Source: Pseudomonas sp. BGr12
GTDB taxonomy: Bacteria > Pseudomonadota > Gammaproteobacteria > Pseudomonadales > Pseudomonadaceae
NCBI RefSeq assembly: GCF_030272895.1
Contig: NZ_JALRNF010000016.1
Coordinates: forward strand, 1 to 64,000
Length of the DNA: 64,000 nucleotides
Direction of reading: 5' to 3'
In this document: piece after piece, positions 48,553-62,852 of the stretch
Layout: every line of letters begins with the position of its first letter
Numbering within the stretch: position 1 is the first letter of the stretch
Made by a program: the position numbers and the translations under genes
Notes under the pieces: generated by a model
The model's input: the letters and a program-made list of their open reading frames with translations, nothing else
Told to the model about the DNA's origin: nothing
Database searches by the model: none

Positions 48553-50025
48553 ATGGCCCGTTTCGAACTGCAAAAACTGTACATTGATGGTGGTTATGTC
48601 GACGCTTCCAGCGACGCTACCTTCGACGCCATCAACCCGGCCAACGGCGAAGTCCTCGCCCAGGTGCAACGCGCCACCCAGGAAGACGTAGAGCGCGCCG
48701 TGGAAAGCGCCGAGCGCGGCCAGAAAGTCTGGGCCGCCATGACCGCCATGCAGCGTTCGCGCATCCTGCGCCGTGCCGTCGACATCCTGCGTGAGCGCAA
48801 CGACGAGCTGGCCGCCCTGGAAACCCTGGACACCGGCAAGTCCTACTCCGAAACCCGCTACGTCGACATCGTCACCGGCGCCGACGTACTGGAATACTAC
48901 GCAGGCCTGGTGCCGGCCATCGAAGGCGAGCAGATCCCGCTGCGCGACAGCTCGTTCGTCTACACCCGCCGCGAGCCACTGGGCGTGACCGTCGGTATCG
49001 GCGCCTGGAACTACCCGATCCAGATCGCCCTGTGGAAATCCGCGCCAGCCCTGGCCGCCGGTAACGCGATGATCTTCAAGCCGTCGGAAGTCACCTCGCT
49101 GACCACCCTGAAACTGGCCGAGATCTACACCGAAGCCGGCCTGCCGGACGGCGTGTTCAACGTCCTGACCGGCAGCGGCCGCGAAGTCGGCACCTGGCTG
49201 ACCGAGCACCCGCGCATCGAGAAAATCTCCTTCACCGGCGGCACCACCACCGGCAAGAAAGTCATGGCCAGCGCCTCGAGCTCGACCCTCAAGGAAGTCA
49301 CCATGGAACTGGGCGGCAAATCGCCGCTGATCATCTGCGACGACGCGGACCTGGATCGCGCCGCCGACATCGCCATGATGGCCAACTTCTACAGCTCGGG
49401 CCAGGTCTGCACCAACGGTACCCGCGTGTTCGTTCCAGCCTCGATGAAAGCGGCCTTCGAAGCCAAGATCGTCGAGCGCGTTGCCCGTATCCGCGTCGGC
49501 AACCCTGAAGACGAGAACACCAACTTCGGCCCGCTGGTCAGCTTCGCCCACATGGAAAGCGTGCTGGGCTACATCGCCAAGGGCAAGGAAGAAGGCGCAC
49601 GCGTTCTGTGCGGCGGCGATCGCATGACCGACGGCGACTTCGCCAAGGGCGCCTTCGTGGCCCCGACCGTGTTCACCGACTGCCGTGACGACATGACCAT
49701 CGTCAAGGAAGAGATCTTCGGCCCGGTGATGAGCATCCTCAGCTACGAGACCGAGGAAGAAGTCATCCGTCGTGCCAACGACACCGAATACGGCCTGGCC
49801 GCCGGTGTCTGCACCAACGACATCAGCCGCGCCCACCGCATCATCCACAAGCTGGAAGCCGGCATCTGCTGGATCAACGCCTGGGGCGAGTCGCCAGCCG
49901 AAATGCCGGTTGGCGGTTACAAGCAGTCCGGTGTCGGCCGTGAAAACGGCGTGAGCTCGCTGGCTCAGTACACTCGCATCAAGTCGGTACAGGTCGAGCT
50001 GGGCAACTACAACTCGGTGTTCTAA
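48553..50025 (+). CDS. betB: Betaine aldehyde dehydrogenase
   Basis: BetB oxidises betaine aldehyde to glycine betaine with NAD(P)+, the second step from choline. The 490-residue protein has the ALDH motifs [27 protein letters not shown] and the catalytic Cys286 in GQVCTNGT, the same number as in the P. aeruginosa enzyme. GAGGA stands 5 bases before the ATG. It lies 29 bases after betI and 82 before betA, within the betIBA operon. Confidence 0.98.
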   Translation: MARFELQKLYIDGGYVDASSDATFDAINPANGEVLAQVQRATQEDVERAVESAERGQKVWAAMTAMQRSRILRRAVDILRERNDELAALETLDTGKSYSETRYVDIVTGADVLEYYAGLVPAIEGEQIPLRDSSFVYTRREPLGVTVGIGAWNYPIQIALWKSAPALAAGNAMIFKPSEVTSLTTLKLAEIYTEAGLPDGVFNVLTGSGREVGTWLTEHPRIEKISFTGGTTTGKKVMASASSSTLKEVTMELGGKSPLIICDDADLDRAADIAMMANFYSSGQVCTNGTRVFVPASMKAAFEAKIVERVARIRVGNPEDENTNFGPLVSFAHMESVLGYIAKGKEEGARVLCGGDRMTDGDFAKGAFVAPTVFTDCRDDMTIVKEEIFGPVMSILSYETEEEVIRRANDTEYGLAAGVCTNDISRAHRIIHKLEAGICWINAWGESPAEMPVGGYKQSGVGRENGVSSLAQYTRIKSVQVELGNYNSVF

Positions 50026-50107
50026 GCACCCCGTGTAGCCGCGCCCGGACCGCAACGGCCCGGGCGCTCCCGCTTTTCCTGCCTACTGCCAAATGAGGGA
50101 ACAGACC

Positions 50108-51805
50108 ATGTCCCATGAATTCGATTACATCATCGTCGGTGCCGGCTCGGCCGGTAACACCCTGGCGACCCGCCTGACCGAAGACGAAGGCGTTACCGTC
50201 CTGCTGCTCGAAGCCGGTGGCCCGGACTACCGCGCCGACTTCCGCACCCAGATGCCGGCCGCCCTGGCCTTCCCGCTGCAGGGCCGCCGCTACAACTGGG
50301 CCTACGAGACCGATCCTGAGCCGCACATGGACGGCCGCCGCATGGAATGCGGTCGCGGCAAGGGCCTGGGTGGCTCCTCGCTGATCAACGGCATGTGCTA
50401 CATCCGCGGCAACGCCATGGACTTCGACGGCTGGGCAGAACTGCCAGGCCTGGAAGACTGGACCTACCTGGACTGCCTGCCGTATTTCCGCAAGGCCGAA
50501 ACCCGCGACATCGGCCCGAACGACTACCACGGCGGCGAAGGCCCGGTCAGCGTGACCACGCCTAAAGCCGGCAACAACCCGCTGTTCCACGCCATGGTCG
50601 AAGCCGGCGTGCAGGCCGGTTACCCGCGCACCGAAGACCTCAACGGCTACCAGCAGGAAGGCTTCGGTCCGATGGACCGTACCGTGACCAAGAAAGGCCG
50701 TCGCTCCAGCACCGCCCGCGGCTACCTGGACACCGCCAAGAAGCGTTCGACCCTGAACATCGTCACCCACGCCCTGACCGACCGCGTGCTGTTCGACGGC
50801 AAGCGTGCAGTAGGCGTGAGCTACCTGGTGGGTTCCAGCGAAGAGCGCGTCGAAGCCCGTGCCCGCAAGGAAGTCATCGTCTGCTCCGGCGCCATCGCCT
50901 CGCCGCAACTGCTGCAACGCTCCGGCGTCGGCGCGCGCGAGCTGCTGGAAGGCCTGAACATCCCTGTGGTTCACGACCTGCCAGGCGTGGGCGAGAACCT
51001 CCAGGACCACCTGGAGCTGTACCTGCAATACGCCTGCACCCAGCCGGTCTCGCTGTACCCGTCGCTGCTCTGGTACAACCAGCCGGCCATCGGTGCCGAG
51101 TGGCTGTTCAACGGCACCGGCATCGGCGCCAGCAACCAGTTCGAAGCCGGCGGTTTCATCCGTACCCGTCCTGAGTTCGAATGGCCGAACATCCAGTACC
51201 ACTTCCTGCCGGTGGCGATCAATTACAACGGCAGCAACGGCGTACAGGAACACGGCTTCCAGGCCCACATGGGCTCGATGCGCTCGCCTAGCCGCGGCCG
51301 CATCCACGTGAAGTCCAAGGACCCACGCCAGCACCCGAGCATCCTGTTCAACTACATGGCCACCGAGCAGGACTGGCAGGAATTCCGTGACGGCATCCGC
51401 CTGACCCGCGAAATCATGGCTCAGCCTGCCCTGGACGCCTTCCGTGGTCGCGAGATCAGCCCGGGCGCCGAGGTGCAGACCGACGAAGAACTGGACAAGT
51501 TCATCCGCGAGCACGCCGAAACCGCGTTCCACCCGTCCTGCTCGTGCAAGATGGGCACCGACGACATGGCCGTGGTCGACGGCCAGGGTCGCGTGCATGG
51601 CATGCAGGGCCTGCGTGTGGTCGATGCCTCGATCATGCCGATCATCATCACCGGCAACCTCAACGCCACCACGATCATGATCGCCGAGAAAATCGCCGAC
51701 AAGATCCGTGGCCGCAAGCCACTGCCGCGCAGCACCGCCAAGTACTTCAAGGCCAATGGCGCGCCGGTCAAGGGCAAGGCCATGCGTGAGGTGAAGCAGG
51801 CTTGA
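50108..51805 (+). CDS. betA: Choline dehydrogenase
   Basis: BetA is a membrane-associated FAD enzyme of the GMC oxidoreductase family that oxidises choline to betaine aldehyde and can go on to betaine. The start at 50108 ([20 protein letters not shown], 565 residues) has GAGG 9 bases upstream; an in-frame ATG at 50093 lacks one. The FAD motif GAGSAG is at the N-terminus, the GMC signature [21 protein letters not shown] follows, and the active-site His lies in [11 protein letters not shown]. It is the last gene of betIBA, followed by a REP pair and a terminator. Confidence 0.97.
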   Translation: MSHEFDYIIVGAGSAGNTLATRLTEDEGVTVLLLEAGGPDYRADFRTQMPAALAFPLQGRRYNWAYETDPEPHMDGRRMECGRGKGLGGSSLINGMCYIRGNAMDFDGWAELPGLEDWTYLDCLPYFRKAETRDIGPNDYHGGEGPVSVTTPKAGNNPLFHAMVEAGVQAGYPRTEDLNGYQQEGFGPMDRTVTKKGRRSSTARGYLDTAKKRSTLNIVTHALTDRVLFDGKRAVGVSYLVGSSEERVEARARKEVIVCSGAIASPQLLQRSGVGARELLEGLNIPVVHDLPGVGENLQDHLELYLQYACTQPVSLYPSLLWYNQPAIGAEWLFNGTGIGASNQFEAGGFIRTRPEFEWPNIQYHFLPVAINYNGSNGVQEHGFQAHMGSMRSPSRGRIHVKSKDPRQHPSILFNYMATEQDWQEFRDGIRLTREIMAQPALDAFRGREISPGAEVQTDEELDKFIREHAETAFHPSCSCKMGTDDMAVVDGQGRVHGMQGLRVVDASIMPIIITGNLNATTIMIAEKIADKIRGRKPLPRSTAKYFKANGAPVKGKAMREVKQA

Positions 51806-51810
51806 GACCG

Positions 51811-51864
51811 ATCGCGGGACAAGCCCGCTCCTACGGACCTGTAGGAGCGGGCTCGCCCCGCGAT
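51811..51864. repeat. REP inverted pair after betA
   Basis: The arms ATCGCGGGACAAGCCCGCTC and GAGCGGGCTCGCCCCGCGAT have small mismatches and a spacer of about 14 bases. It begins 5 bases after the betA stop. Confidence 0.88.
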
Positions 51865-51890
51865 AAGGCCCACCCTGGCACCACAAATCA

Positions 51891-51914
51891 GGCACCCGAT
51901 GGGTGCCTTTTTTG
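51891..51914 (+). terminator. Rho-independent terminator after betA
   Basis: The stem GGCACCC / GGGTGCC with a GAT loop is followed by six T. It closes the betIBA operon before the antiporter gene. Confidence 0.92.
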
Positions 51915-52027
51915 TGCCCGCGATTAACCCTTTACAGCCCGCCAACCCCTCAGGTTAGAATCTTTGGCACGCGCCCTGCTTATCGACAGCACGCCGCCCC
52001 TTCCTGCTTTTCCCCGGAGTACTGCCT

Positions 52028-53770
52028 TTGGATGCGTCCACCATCAATAGCCTGTTCTTGATCGGCGCATTGCTGGTAGGTGCAAGTATTCTGGTCAGCT
52101 CATTGTCTTCACGACTGGGCATCCCGATCCTGGTCATCATTCTCGCCGTCGGCATGCTCGCCGGCGTGGACGGTGGCGGCATCATCTTCAACAACTACCC
52201 GACCGCCTACCTGGTGGGCAACCTGGCCTTGGCGGTGATCCTGCTCGACGGCGGCCTGCGCACTCGGGTGGCGAGTTTCCGCGTGGCCTTGTGGCCGGCC
52301 TTGTCGCTGGCCACCCTGGGCGTGCTGGTCACCACCGGCCTGACCGGCATGGTCGCCGCCTGGCTGTTCGACCTGAGCCTGATCCAGGGCCTGCTGATCG
52401 GCGCCATCGTCGGCTCCACCGACGCCGCGGCGGTGTTCTCCCTGCTCGGTGGCAAAGGCCTCAACGAGCGGGTGACCGCCACCCTGGAAATCGAGTCAGG
52501 CAGTAACGACCCGATGGCGGTATTCCTCACCGTCACCCTGATCGACATGATCGCCAGCGGCCAGACCGGCCTGCACTGGAGCCTGCTCACCCACCTGCTG
52601 CGCGAGTTCGGCATCGGTGGCCTGCTGGGCCTGGGCGGTGGCTGGCTGATGCTGCAACTGGTCAACCGCATCAACCTGGCCGGCGGCCTTTACCCGATCC
52701 TGGTGATCGCCGGCGGCCTGGTGGTGTTCTCCCTGACCAACGCCCTGCATGGCAGCGGCTTCCTGGCCGTGTACCTGTGCGGCCTGGTGCTGGGCAACCG
52801 GCCGATCCGCAGCCGCCACGGCATCCTGCACATGCTCGACGGCATGGCCTGGCTGGCACAGATCGGCATGTTCCTGGTCCTCGGCCTGCTGGTCACCCCC
52901 CACGACCTGCTGCCGATCGCCCTGCCGGCGCTGGGCCTGGCGCTGTGGATGATCATCGTGGCCCGGCCCCTGTCGGTGGTCGCCAGCCTGTTGCCGTTCA
53001 GGGCCTTCCACGGGCGCGAGAAAGCCTTCATCTCCTGGGTCGGCCTGCGCGGCGCGGTACCGATCATTCTGGCGGTGTTCCCGCTGATGGCCGGCCTGCC
53101 CGACGCCCAGCTGTTCTTCAACCTGGCGTTCTTTATCGTCCTGGTCTCGCTGCTGGTGCAGGGCACCAGCCTGCCGTGGGTGGCCAAATTGCTCAAGGTG
53201 ACGGTGCCGCCGGACCCGGCGCCGATCTCCCGCTCGGCCCTGGAAGTGCACATCACCAGCGAGTGGGAACTGTTCGTCTATCGCCTGGGTGCGGAAAAAT
53301 GGTGCATCGGCGCAGCCCTGCGCGAGCTGAAAATGCCCGAAGGCACCCGCATCGCCGCCCTGTTTCGCGGCCAGCAACTGCTCCATCCGTCGGGAAGTAC
53401 CACCCTGGAAGTCGATGACCTGCTGTGCGTCATCGGTCACGAACACAACCTGCCGGCCCTCGGCAAGCTGTTCAGCCAGGCGCCGCAACGCGGCCTGGAC
53501 CTGCGCTTCTTTGGTGACTTCGTGCTCGAAGGTGACGCAGAACTGGGGGCTGTAGCGGCGTTGTACGGTTTACAGCTCGACGGCCAGGACCCGCACACGC
53601 CACTCAGTCGCTTCATTGCGCAGAAGGTTGGCGGCGCGCCGGTGGTCGGCGACCAGATCGAATGGAACAACACACTATGGACGGTGGCAGTGATGGAAGG
53701 GAACAAGATCCTCAAAGTGGGCGTCAAATTCCCCGAAGGTACTCGACCCGGCCCCGGGTTGTTCCTTTAA
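52028..53770 (+). CDS. nhaP2: Potassium/proton antiporter (NhaP2/CvrA family)
   Basis: An inner-membrane CPA1 antiporter exchanging K+ (or Na+) for H+, helping pH and volume control. The 580-residue protein has about 12 helices (residues 5-390), with the ion-site region [22 protein letters not shown] and [15 protein letters not shown] cytosolic C-terminal part follows, with a TrkA-C-like domain ([32 protein letters not shown]) and a CorC-type end. The start is a TTG at 52028 ([13 protein letters not shown]), with GGAG 8 bases upstream, and it mirrors the MDATTI start of E. coli NhaP2. It precedes an mscK-type gene by 40 bases. Confidence 0.92.
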   Translation: MDASTINSLFLIGALLVGASILVSSLSSRLGIPILVIILAVGMLAGVDGGGIIFNNYPTAYLVGNLALAVILLDGGLRTRVASFRVALWPALSLATLGVLVTTGLTGMVAAWLFDLSLIQGLLIGAIVGSTDAAAVFSLLGGKGLNERVTATLEIESGSNDPMAVFLTVTLIDMIASGQTGLHWSLLTHLLREFGIGGLLGLGGGWLMLQLVNRINLAGGLYPILVIAGGLVVFSLTNALHGSGFLAVYLCGLVLGNRPIRSRHGILHMLDGMAWLAQIGMFLVLGLLVTPHDLLPIALPALGLALWMIIVARPLSVVASLLPFRAFHGREKAFISWVGLRGAVPIILAVFPLMAGLPDAQLFFNLAFFIVLVSLLVQGTSLPWVAKLLKVTVPPDPAPISRSALEVHITSEWELFVYRLGAEKWCIGAALRELKMPEGTRIAALFRGQQLLHPSGSTTLEVDDLLCVIGHEHNLPALGKLFSQAPQRGLDLRFFGDFVLEGDAELGAVAALYGLQLDGQDPHTPLSRFIAQKVGGAPVVGDQIEWNNTLWTVAVMEGNKILKVGVKFPEGTRPGPGLFL

Positions 53771-53810
53771 ACTTTGAACTTCGCTTCCTTCTGCAAAGAA
53801 CTGTCTGCCT

Positions 53811-58674
<4,864 letters not shown>

Positions 58675-58687
58675 GCCGCCCCACACG

Positions 58688-58752
58688 TGTAGGAGCGGGC
58701 TTGTCCCGCGATTGAACGCACCGCCCCCTCGCGGGACAAGCCCGCTCCTACA
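58688..58752. repeat. REP inverted pair, reversed orientation, between selO and trxC
   Basis: The arms occur as GTAGGAGCGGGCTTGTCCCG and then CGGGACAAGCCCGCTCCTAC, reversed relative to most copies and separated by about 18 bases. It fills the gap of about 100 bases between two genes read in the same direction. Confidence 0.9.
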
Positions 58753-58776
58753 CCCACCTTCAACCCTGGAGTACCA

Positions 58777-59211
58777 ATGACCGATCCATTAGTAATCCCC
58801 TGCCCCCAGTGCAACGGCCTGAACCGCATCCCCGCCGACCGCCTGGGCGACGCGCCCAAATGCGGCCGCTGCAAAAGCCCGGTACTGCTGGATAAACCCT
58901 TCGAACTCAAGCAAGGCGACTACGCCAGCCAGATCAAGGGCGACCTGCCGTTGCTGATCGATGTGTGGGCCGACTGGTGCGGGCCGTGCAAGTCGTTCGC
59001 GCCGATCTTCGAGCAGGCCGCCAGCCAGCTCGGCGGACGCTGCCGCCTGGCCAAGCTGGACAGCGAGGCCAATGCGCAACTTTCGGGACAACTGGGCATT
59101 CGCTCGATTCCCAGCCTGATCCTGCTCAGGAACGGCCGGGAAGTGGCGCGCCAAAGTGGTGCATTCCCACTCCAGCAACTGCTGGAGTGGCTGCGCAGCC
59201 AGGGGATCTAG
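58777..59211 (+). CDS. trxC: Thioredoxin TrxC (thioredoxin 2)
   Basis: TrxC is a zinc-containing thioredoxin with an oxidative-stress role in E. coli. The 144-residue protein has an N-terminal zinc ribbon with two CxxC pairs (CPQC at 8-11 and CGRC) and a thioredoxin domain with WCGPC, and the cis-Pro in [13 protein letters not shown] precedes the ATG by 6 bases. Its TAG and the stop of the convergent parA gene share the palindrome CTAG, so the two genes overlap by 4 bases. Confidence 0.96.
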   Translation: MTDPLVIPCPQCNGLNRIPADRLGDAPKCGRCKSPVLLDKPFELKQGDYASQIKGDLPLLIDVWADWCGPCKSFAPIFEQAASQLGGRCRLAKLDSEANAQLSGQLGIRSIPSLILLRNGREVARQSGAFPLQQLLEWLRSQGI

Positions 59212-59981
59212 GCGTTTTCTTCGAGCAGCGCGTGCAACTCGACAAACTGCTGGGTCAGCTTGTGGCGCGGTTCAAGGTGAATCAGCGGCAGGTTGGCCTG
59301 GTGTGATTCACGCATCTTCACCGAACTGTTGAGGTACACCGGCAGCACCGGCAAGCCTTCGGCCAGCAGCTCGTCGAGCATCTGCTGGGGCAGGCTGGCA
59401 CGGGCCTGGAACTGGTTGACGACGATGCCTTCGACTTGCAGGTCTTCGTTGTGATCGTCCTTGAGCTCTTCGATCTCGGCCAGCAGGCCATACAGCGCCT
59501 GGCGGGAAAAGCTGTCGCAGTCGAAGGGGATCAGCACACGATCAGCGGCGATCAACGCAGAAACCGCATAGAAGTTCAAGGCAGGCGGGGTATCCAGGTA
59601 AATCCTGTCGTAGTCTTCGTCCAGTTCGTCGAGCAGCTTTCGCAGCTTGTTGATCTTGTGCTTGGCCTCAAGCTTGGGCTGCAGGTCGGCAAGCTCGGGC
59701 GTGGCCGTCACCACATGCAGGTTGTCGAACGGGGTTTCGTAGATGTCGACCTTGTTCTTCTTGGCGAACGGCCCGGTGGAGAGGGTTTGCTTGAAGAAAT
59801 CGGCAATGCCCATGGGAATGTCTTCGCCGGTCAGTCCGGTGAGGTACTGGGTCGAGTTGGCCTGGGCATCCAGGTCGATCAACAGGGTCCGATAGCCTTC
59901 ACTGGCACTCACCGCCGCCAGGTTGCAGGCAATGCTCGACTTACCCACACCACCTTTCTGATTGAACACCACGCGCCGCAT
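59208..59981 (-). CDS. Orphan ParA-family ATPase
   Basis: A 257-residue ParA/MinD-type ATPase with the deviant Walker A KGGVGKSS near the N-terminus, switch I region DLDAQANST and Walker [11 protein letters not shown]. No parB gene, parS-like repeats or replication genes are nearby, so it is not a plasmid or chromosome partition pair. Orphan ParA proteins can position protein clusters, as with chemoreceptors or stores of polymers, but nothing here fixes its cargo. GGAGG precedes the ATG by 7 bases. Its stop overlaps that of trxC. Confidence 0.88.
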   Translation of the reverse strand: MRRVVFNQKGGVGKSSIACNLAAVSASEGYRTLLIDLDAQANSTQYLTGLTGEDIPMGIADFFKQTLSTGPFAKKNKVDIYETPFDNLHVVTATPELADLQPKLEAKHKINKLRKLLDELDEDYDRIYLDTPPALNFYAVSALIAADRVLIPFDCDSFSRQALYGLLAEIEELKDDHNEDLQVEGIVVNQFQARASLPQQMLDELLAEGLPVLPVYLNSSVKMRESHQANLPLIHLEPRHKLTQQFVELHALLEENA

Positions 59982-60297
59982 GGAAAGACCTCCGTGTGTC
60001 AGGGAAGGTCCGAGTATGTGGGGCTGGCCCCGGCTTGACCAGCACCGTCTGGCTCAAGTTGCCAGAGAAACGACCGACAACCGTTTACCGCCGTATGTCG
60101 GAAAATTGCAGAACTGTCTGACAAATCCTGTGGCTGGAGGTCTTTTACAGATCGGGATCCTTGTATCCACCATTTGCTACGTACCCACGTCACCGGGATA
60201 ATGCGCGCCACTCGGCGACTGCGCCAACCCCTGTCAGGTCGTGAAGCCCGAGTCACACCCTCGGCAAGGCAGTCCTTCAGGGCGGGAAACGAGTATT
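59982..60297. other. Gap of about 316 bases between parA and the aryl-polyene-type operon
   Basis: This divergent gap contains the ribosome site of parA at its left end. It must hold the promoters for parA and the right-hand operon, but I see no convincing -35/-10 pair, sigma-54 site, terminator or REP. Weak AT-rich stretches occur near 60100-60180. Confidence 0.5.
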
Positions 60298-61011
60298 GTG
60301 ATCACCTTCAATATCAGCCAATGGCGGGCGTGGGCGCCCGGCCTGCAGTCGGCCGCCGACTGGCAGGGCTGGAGCCAGGCGCGCCAACCCTTCGAGCCAG
60401 GCGATGCGGCGCCGGATGTGTCGTTCTTGCCCGCCATGCAACGCCGTCGCCTGAGCCACCTGGCAAGAATGGCGTTCGCCGTGGGCTGGCCGCTGGCCGA
60501 AGGACTGCAGGACCTGCCGCTGGTGTTCATCTCCCGCCATGGAGAAACACCGCACACGTTCGCCATCCTCAGTGACCTGGCAAACGCGCAGCCCTTGTCG
60601 CCTACCCGCTTCAGCCTGTCGGTGCACAATGCCGTGATCGGCCTATGGTCGATCATGCGCGGCGAGACCTGCGAGATGACCGCCCTGGCCGCTGCCGGTG
60701 ACGGCTTCGAACACGGCCTGCTGGAAGCCGCCGGCCTGTTGCACGAGGGCGCTGCGGCCGTGTTGCTGATCATTACCGAAGAACGACCGCCCCAGGCCTA
60801 CAACGACTGGGTCAAGGACGTGCCGTTCGACTACGCCCTGGGGCTGATAGTGACCCCCGGTGACGACTGGACGCTGAGCCTGAGCGAAGGCGCCGCGCCC
60901 GTCGCCAATGAACCGCATGCGCTGCACTGGTTGCGCAGCCTGCTCTGCGGCCAAACCACCTGTACCCATCGCTGGAACAACCGTACATGGAACTGGCAAC
61001 ACAAGCCTTGA
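60298..61011 (+). CDS. Beta-ketoacyl synthase-like chain length factor (aryl polyene type)
   Basis: A 237-residue protein of the N-terminal ketoacyl-synthase-like family found as the chain-length partner (ApeC type) in aryl polyene clusters, where it pairs with a full ketosynthase. Features are the start FNISQWRAWAPG, the PLVFISRHGE segment and NAVIGLWSIMRGE, but no catalytic Cys-His-His triad. The start is a GTG at 60298 with only a weak ribosome site; an ATG at 60241 in frame is possible but would lengthen it unusually. It is the first gene of the operon cut by the window end. Confidence 0.85.
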   Translation: MITFNISQWRAWAPGLQSAADWQGWSQARQPFEPGDAAPDVSFLPAMQRRRLSHLARMAFAVGWPLAEGLQDLPLVFISRHGETPHTFAILSDLANAQPLSPTRFSLSVHNAVIGLWSIMRGETCEMTALAAAGDGFEHGLLEAAGLLHEGAAAVLLIITEERPPQAYNDWVKDVPFDYALGLIVTPGDDWTLSLSEGAAPVANEPHALHWLRSLLCGQTTCTHRWNNRTWNWQHKP

Positions 61012-61799
61012 GCAGACCACGGGACGCCTTCTACTGGCGCCTGCTGGCCACCGCCTGCAGCTTCCTGCTGTTCGGCGTCGGCAGCCTGTGCCTGCGCGTG
61101 CTGGTTTTCCCGCTGCTGGCCTGCCTGCCCGGTGACCGCCTGCACCATCGTCAACGGGCACGGCACACCATCAGTTGGCTGTTCTGGCGGTTCGTTCGCT
61201 TCATGTACTGCAGCGGCGTGCTCACCTATGAGGTGCAGGGCGCCGAGCGGCTCGGGCGTCCCGGGCAGATGATCGTTGCCAACCACCCGTCGCTGATCGA
61301 TGTGGTGTTTCTCATCGGCCTGGTGCGCCAGGCCAACTGCGTGGTCAAGCAGACCCTGTTTCACAACCCCTTCACCCGTGGCCCCGTGCGCGCGGCACAA
61401 TACATCAGCAACGATGGCAGCATGGCCATGCTCGACACTGCGGCCCAGGCCCTGCAGGCGGGCCAGACCCTGGTCATCTTTCCCGAAGGCACCCGCACCG
61501 TGCCCGGCCAGGCCCTGGCCTTTCATCGTGGCGCCGCCGCCATTGCCTTGCGCGGTGCGAAAATCATCACGCCAGTGACCATCAAGGTCAGCCCCACGAC
61601 CCTGACCAAGGCCGAACCCTGGTACCGGATTCCCCGACGCCGCGTGCATTTCAGCCTGCGGATCGGCGAGGATATCGACCCCCAGGCGTTCGCCGCCCAA
61701 GGGCCTGCGCCCCAGGCCTCGCGCAAGCTGAACGATTACCTGCACCAGTATTTCACCAAGGAGCTCGCCACAGATGAGCGTTCCACAGCAAGACCTTAA
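60987..61799 (+). CDS. Lysophospholipid acyltransferase family protein (aryl polyene type)
   Basis: A 270-residue membrane acyltransferase of the PlsC family, equivalent to the ApeD-type enzyme that attaches acyl or polyene chains to a lipid. Its N-terminus has one or two hydrophobic helices (LLATACSFLLFGVGSL, VLVFPLLACL). The active site NHPSLID keeps the HX4D pattern, and FPEGTR is the phosphate-binding motif. It overlaps the chain-length factor gene by 25 bases and the next ACP gene by 26, so the operon is translationally compact. Confidence 0.87.
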   Translation: MELATQALSRPRDAFYWRLLATACSFLLFGVGSLCLRVLVFPLLACLPGDRLHHRQRARHTISWLFWRFVRFMYCSGVLTYEVQGAERLGRPGQMIVANHPSLIDVVFLIGLVRQANCVVKQTLFHNPFTRGPVRAAQYISNDGSMAMLDTAAQALQAGQTLVIFPEGTRTVPGQALAFHRGAAAIALRGAKIITPVTIKVSPTTLTKAEPWYRIPRRRVHFSLRIGEDIDPQAFAAQGPAPQASRKLNDYLHQYFTKELATDERSTARP

Positions 61800-62046
61800 C
61801 CGTGACATCAAGCTGCTGATCATCGAGGCCCTGGGCCTGGAGGACATCAGCGCCCAGGATATCGACGACGAGCAGACCCTGTTCGGCGAAGGCCTGGGCC
61901 TGGACTCGGTGGACGCCCTGGAGCTCGGCCTGGCGATCCAGAAGCGCTATGGCATCAAGATCGACGCCGATGCCAAGGACACCCGCAACCACTTCACCAG
62001 CGTGGCCAGCCTTGCGGCTTTCGTCACCGCCAAACAGGCAGCCTGA
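61774..62046 (+). CDS. Acyl carrier protein 1 (aryl polyene type)
   Basis: A 90-residue acyl carrier protein. The phosphopantetheine serine lies in GLGLDSVDALEL, with acidic helices around it. It starts 26 bases inside the end of the acyltransferase gene and a second ACP gene follows after 9 bases. In aryl polyene clusters two ACPs (ApeE and ApeF type) carry the aryl starter and the growing polyene; which is which here cannot be said from sequence alone. Confidence 0.92.
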   Translation: MSVPQQDLNRDIKLLIIEALGLEDISAQDIDDEQTLFGEGLGLDSVDALELGLAIQKRYGIKIDADAKDTRNHFTSVASLAAFVTAKQAA

Positions 62047-62055
62047 GACAGCACC

Positions 62056-62310
62056 ATGCAAACCCGCGAAGACATCTTCAACATCCTGCGCGATGCGCTG
62101 GTCGAACTGTTTGAACAGGACCCCGACGACATCAAGCTGACCTCGAACCTGTACCAGGACCTGGAAATCGACAGCATCGATGCCGTCGACCTGCTCGACC
62201 ACATCAAACGCCAGACCGGCAAGAAAATCTCCGCCGAGGATTTCAAGGCCGTGCGTACCGTCAATGACGTGGTAGAGGCGGTGCATCGCCTGGTCAATGC
62301 TGCTGCATGA
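62056..62310 (+). CDS. Acyl carrier protein 2 (aryl polyene type)
   Basis: An 84-residue acyl carrier protein with the attachment serine in LEIDSIDAVDLL. It differs enough from the preceding ACP (LYQDLEIDS against LFGEGLGLDS) to suggest distinct partners, not a recent duplication. It overlaps the next membrane-protein gene by 4 bases, keeping the translational coupling of the operon. Confidence 0.92.
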   Translation: MQTREDIFNILRDALVELFEQDPDDIKLTSNLYQDLEIDSIDAVDLLDHIKRQTGKKISAEDFKAVRTVNDVVEAVHRLVNAAA

Positions 62311-62852
62311 AACGCCTGATCGGCCTCGGCCTGGTCCTGGCCGGTCTGCTCTACCCGTTTGCGGTGTACTTCGGCATGGCCCACTTTGCCCCCTGGCAAT
62401 TCGCCCTGCTGCTCGGCGGGCTGTGGCTGGGCCGCGCCTTGAGCCAGGCGCAGCAGCCCGGTGGGCGCTGGATGGCCGTGGCCGCCCTGGCGTTCTGCGC
62501 CCTGCTGGCGCTGTTCAACAGTCCGCAATGGCTGCGCTGGTACCCGGTGCTGATCAACACCTTCATGCTCGGCCTGTTCGGCTTGAGCCTTAAATTCGGG
62601 CCGCCACTGGTCGAGCGCCTGGCGCGCCTGCGCGAACCTGAACTGCCCGACGCCGCCGTCCGCTACACGCGGCAGGTGACCCAGGTCTGGTGCCTGTTCT
62701 TCCTGGCCAATGGCCTGGTCGCCGGCGCCTTGACCCTGTGGGCGCCGCTGAGCTGGTGGACCCTGTACAACGGCTTGATCGCCTATGGCCTGATGGGCCT
62801 GCTGTTCGCGGTTGAATGGCGGGTAAGACAACGCGTGCGAGGACGCTCATGA
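62307..62852 (+). CDS. COG4648-type membrane protein of the aryl polyene operon
   Basis: A 181-residue inner-membrane protein with about five hydrophobic segments (LIGLGLVLAGLLYPFAVYF, FALLLGGLWLG, MAVAALAFCALLALF, VLINTFMLGLFGLSL, and two near the C-terminus around WCLFFLANGLVAGALTLW). It resembles the small ApeG/COG4648 proteins that stand between the ACPs and the ligase in aryl polyene clusters; their function is not settled. It overlaps both neighbouring genes by 4 bases. Confidence 0.83.
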   Translation: MKRLIGLGLVLAGLLYPFAVYFGMAHFAPWQFALLLGGLWLGRALSQAQQPGGRWMAVAALAFCALLALFNSPQWLRWYPVLINTFMLGLFGLSLKFGPPLVERLARLREPELPDAAVRYTRQVTQVWCLFFLANGLVAGALTLWAPLSWWTLYNGLIAYGLMGLLFAVEWRVRQRVRGRS

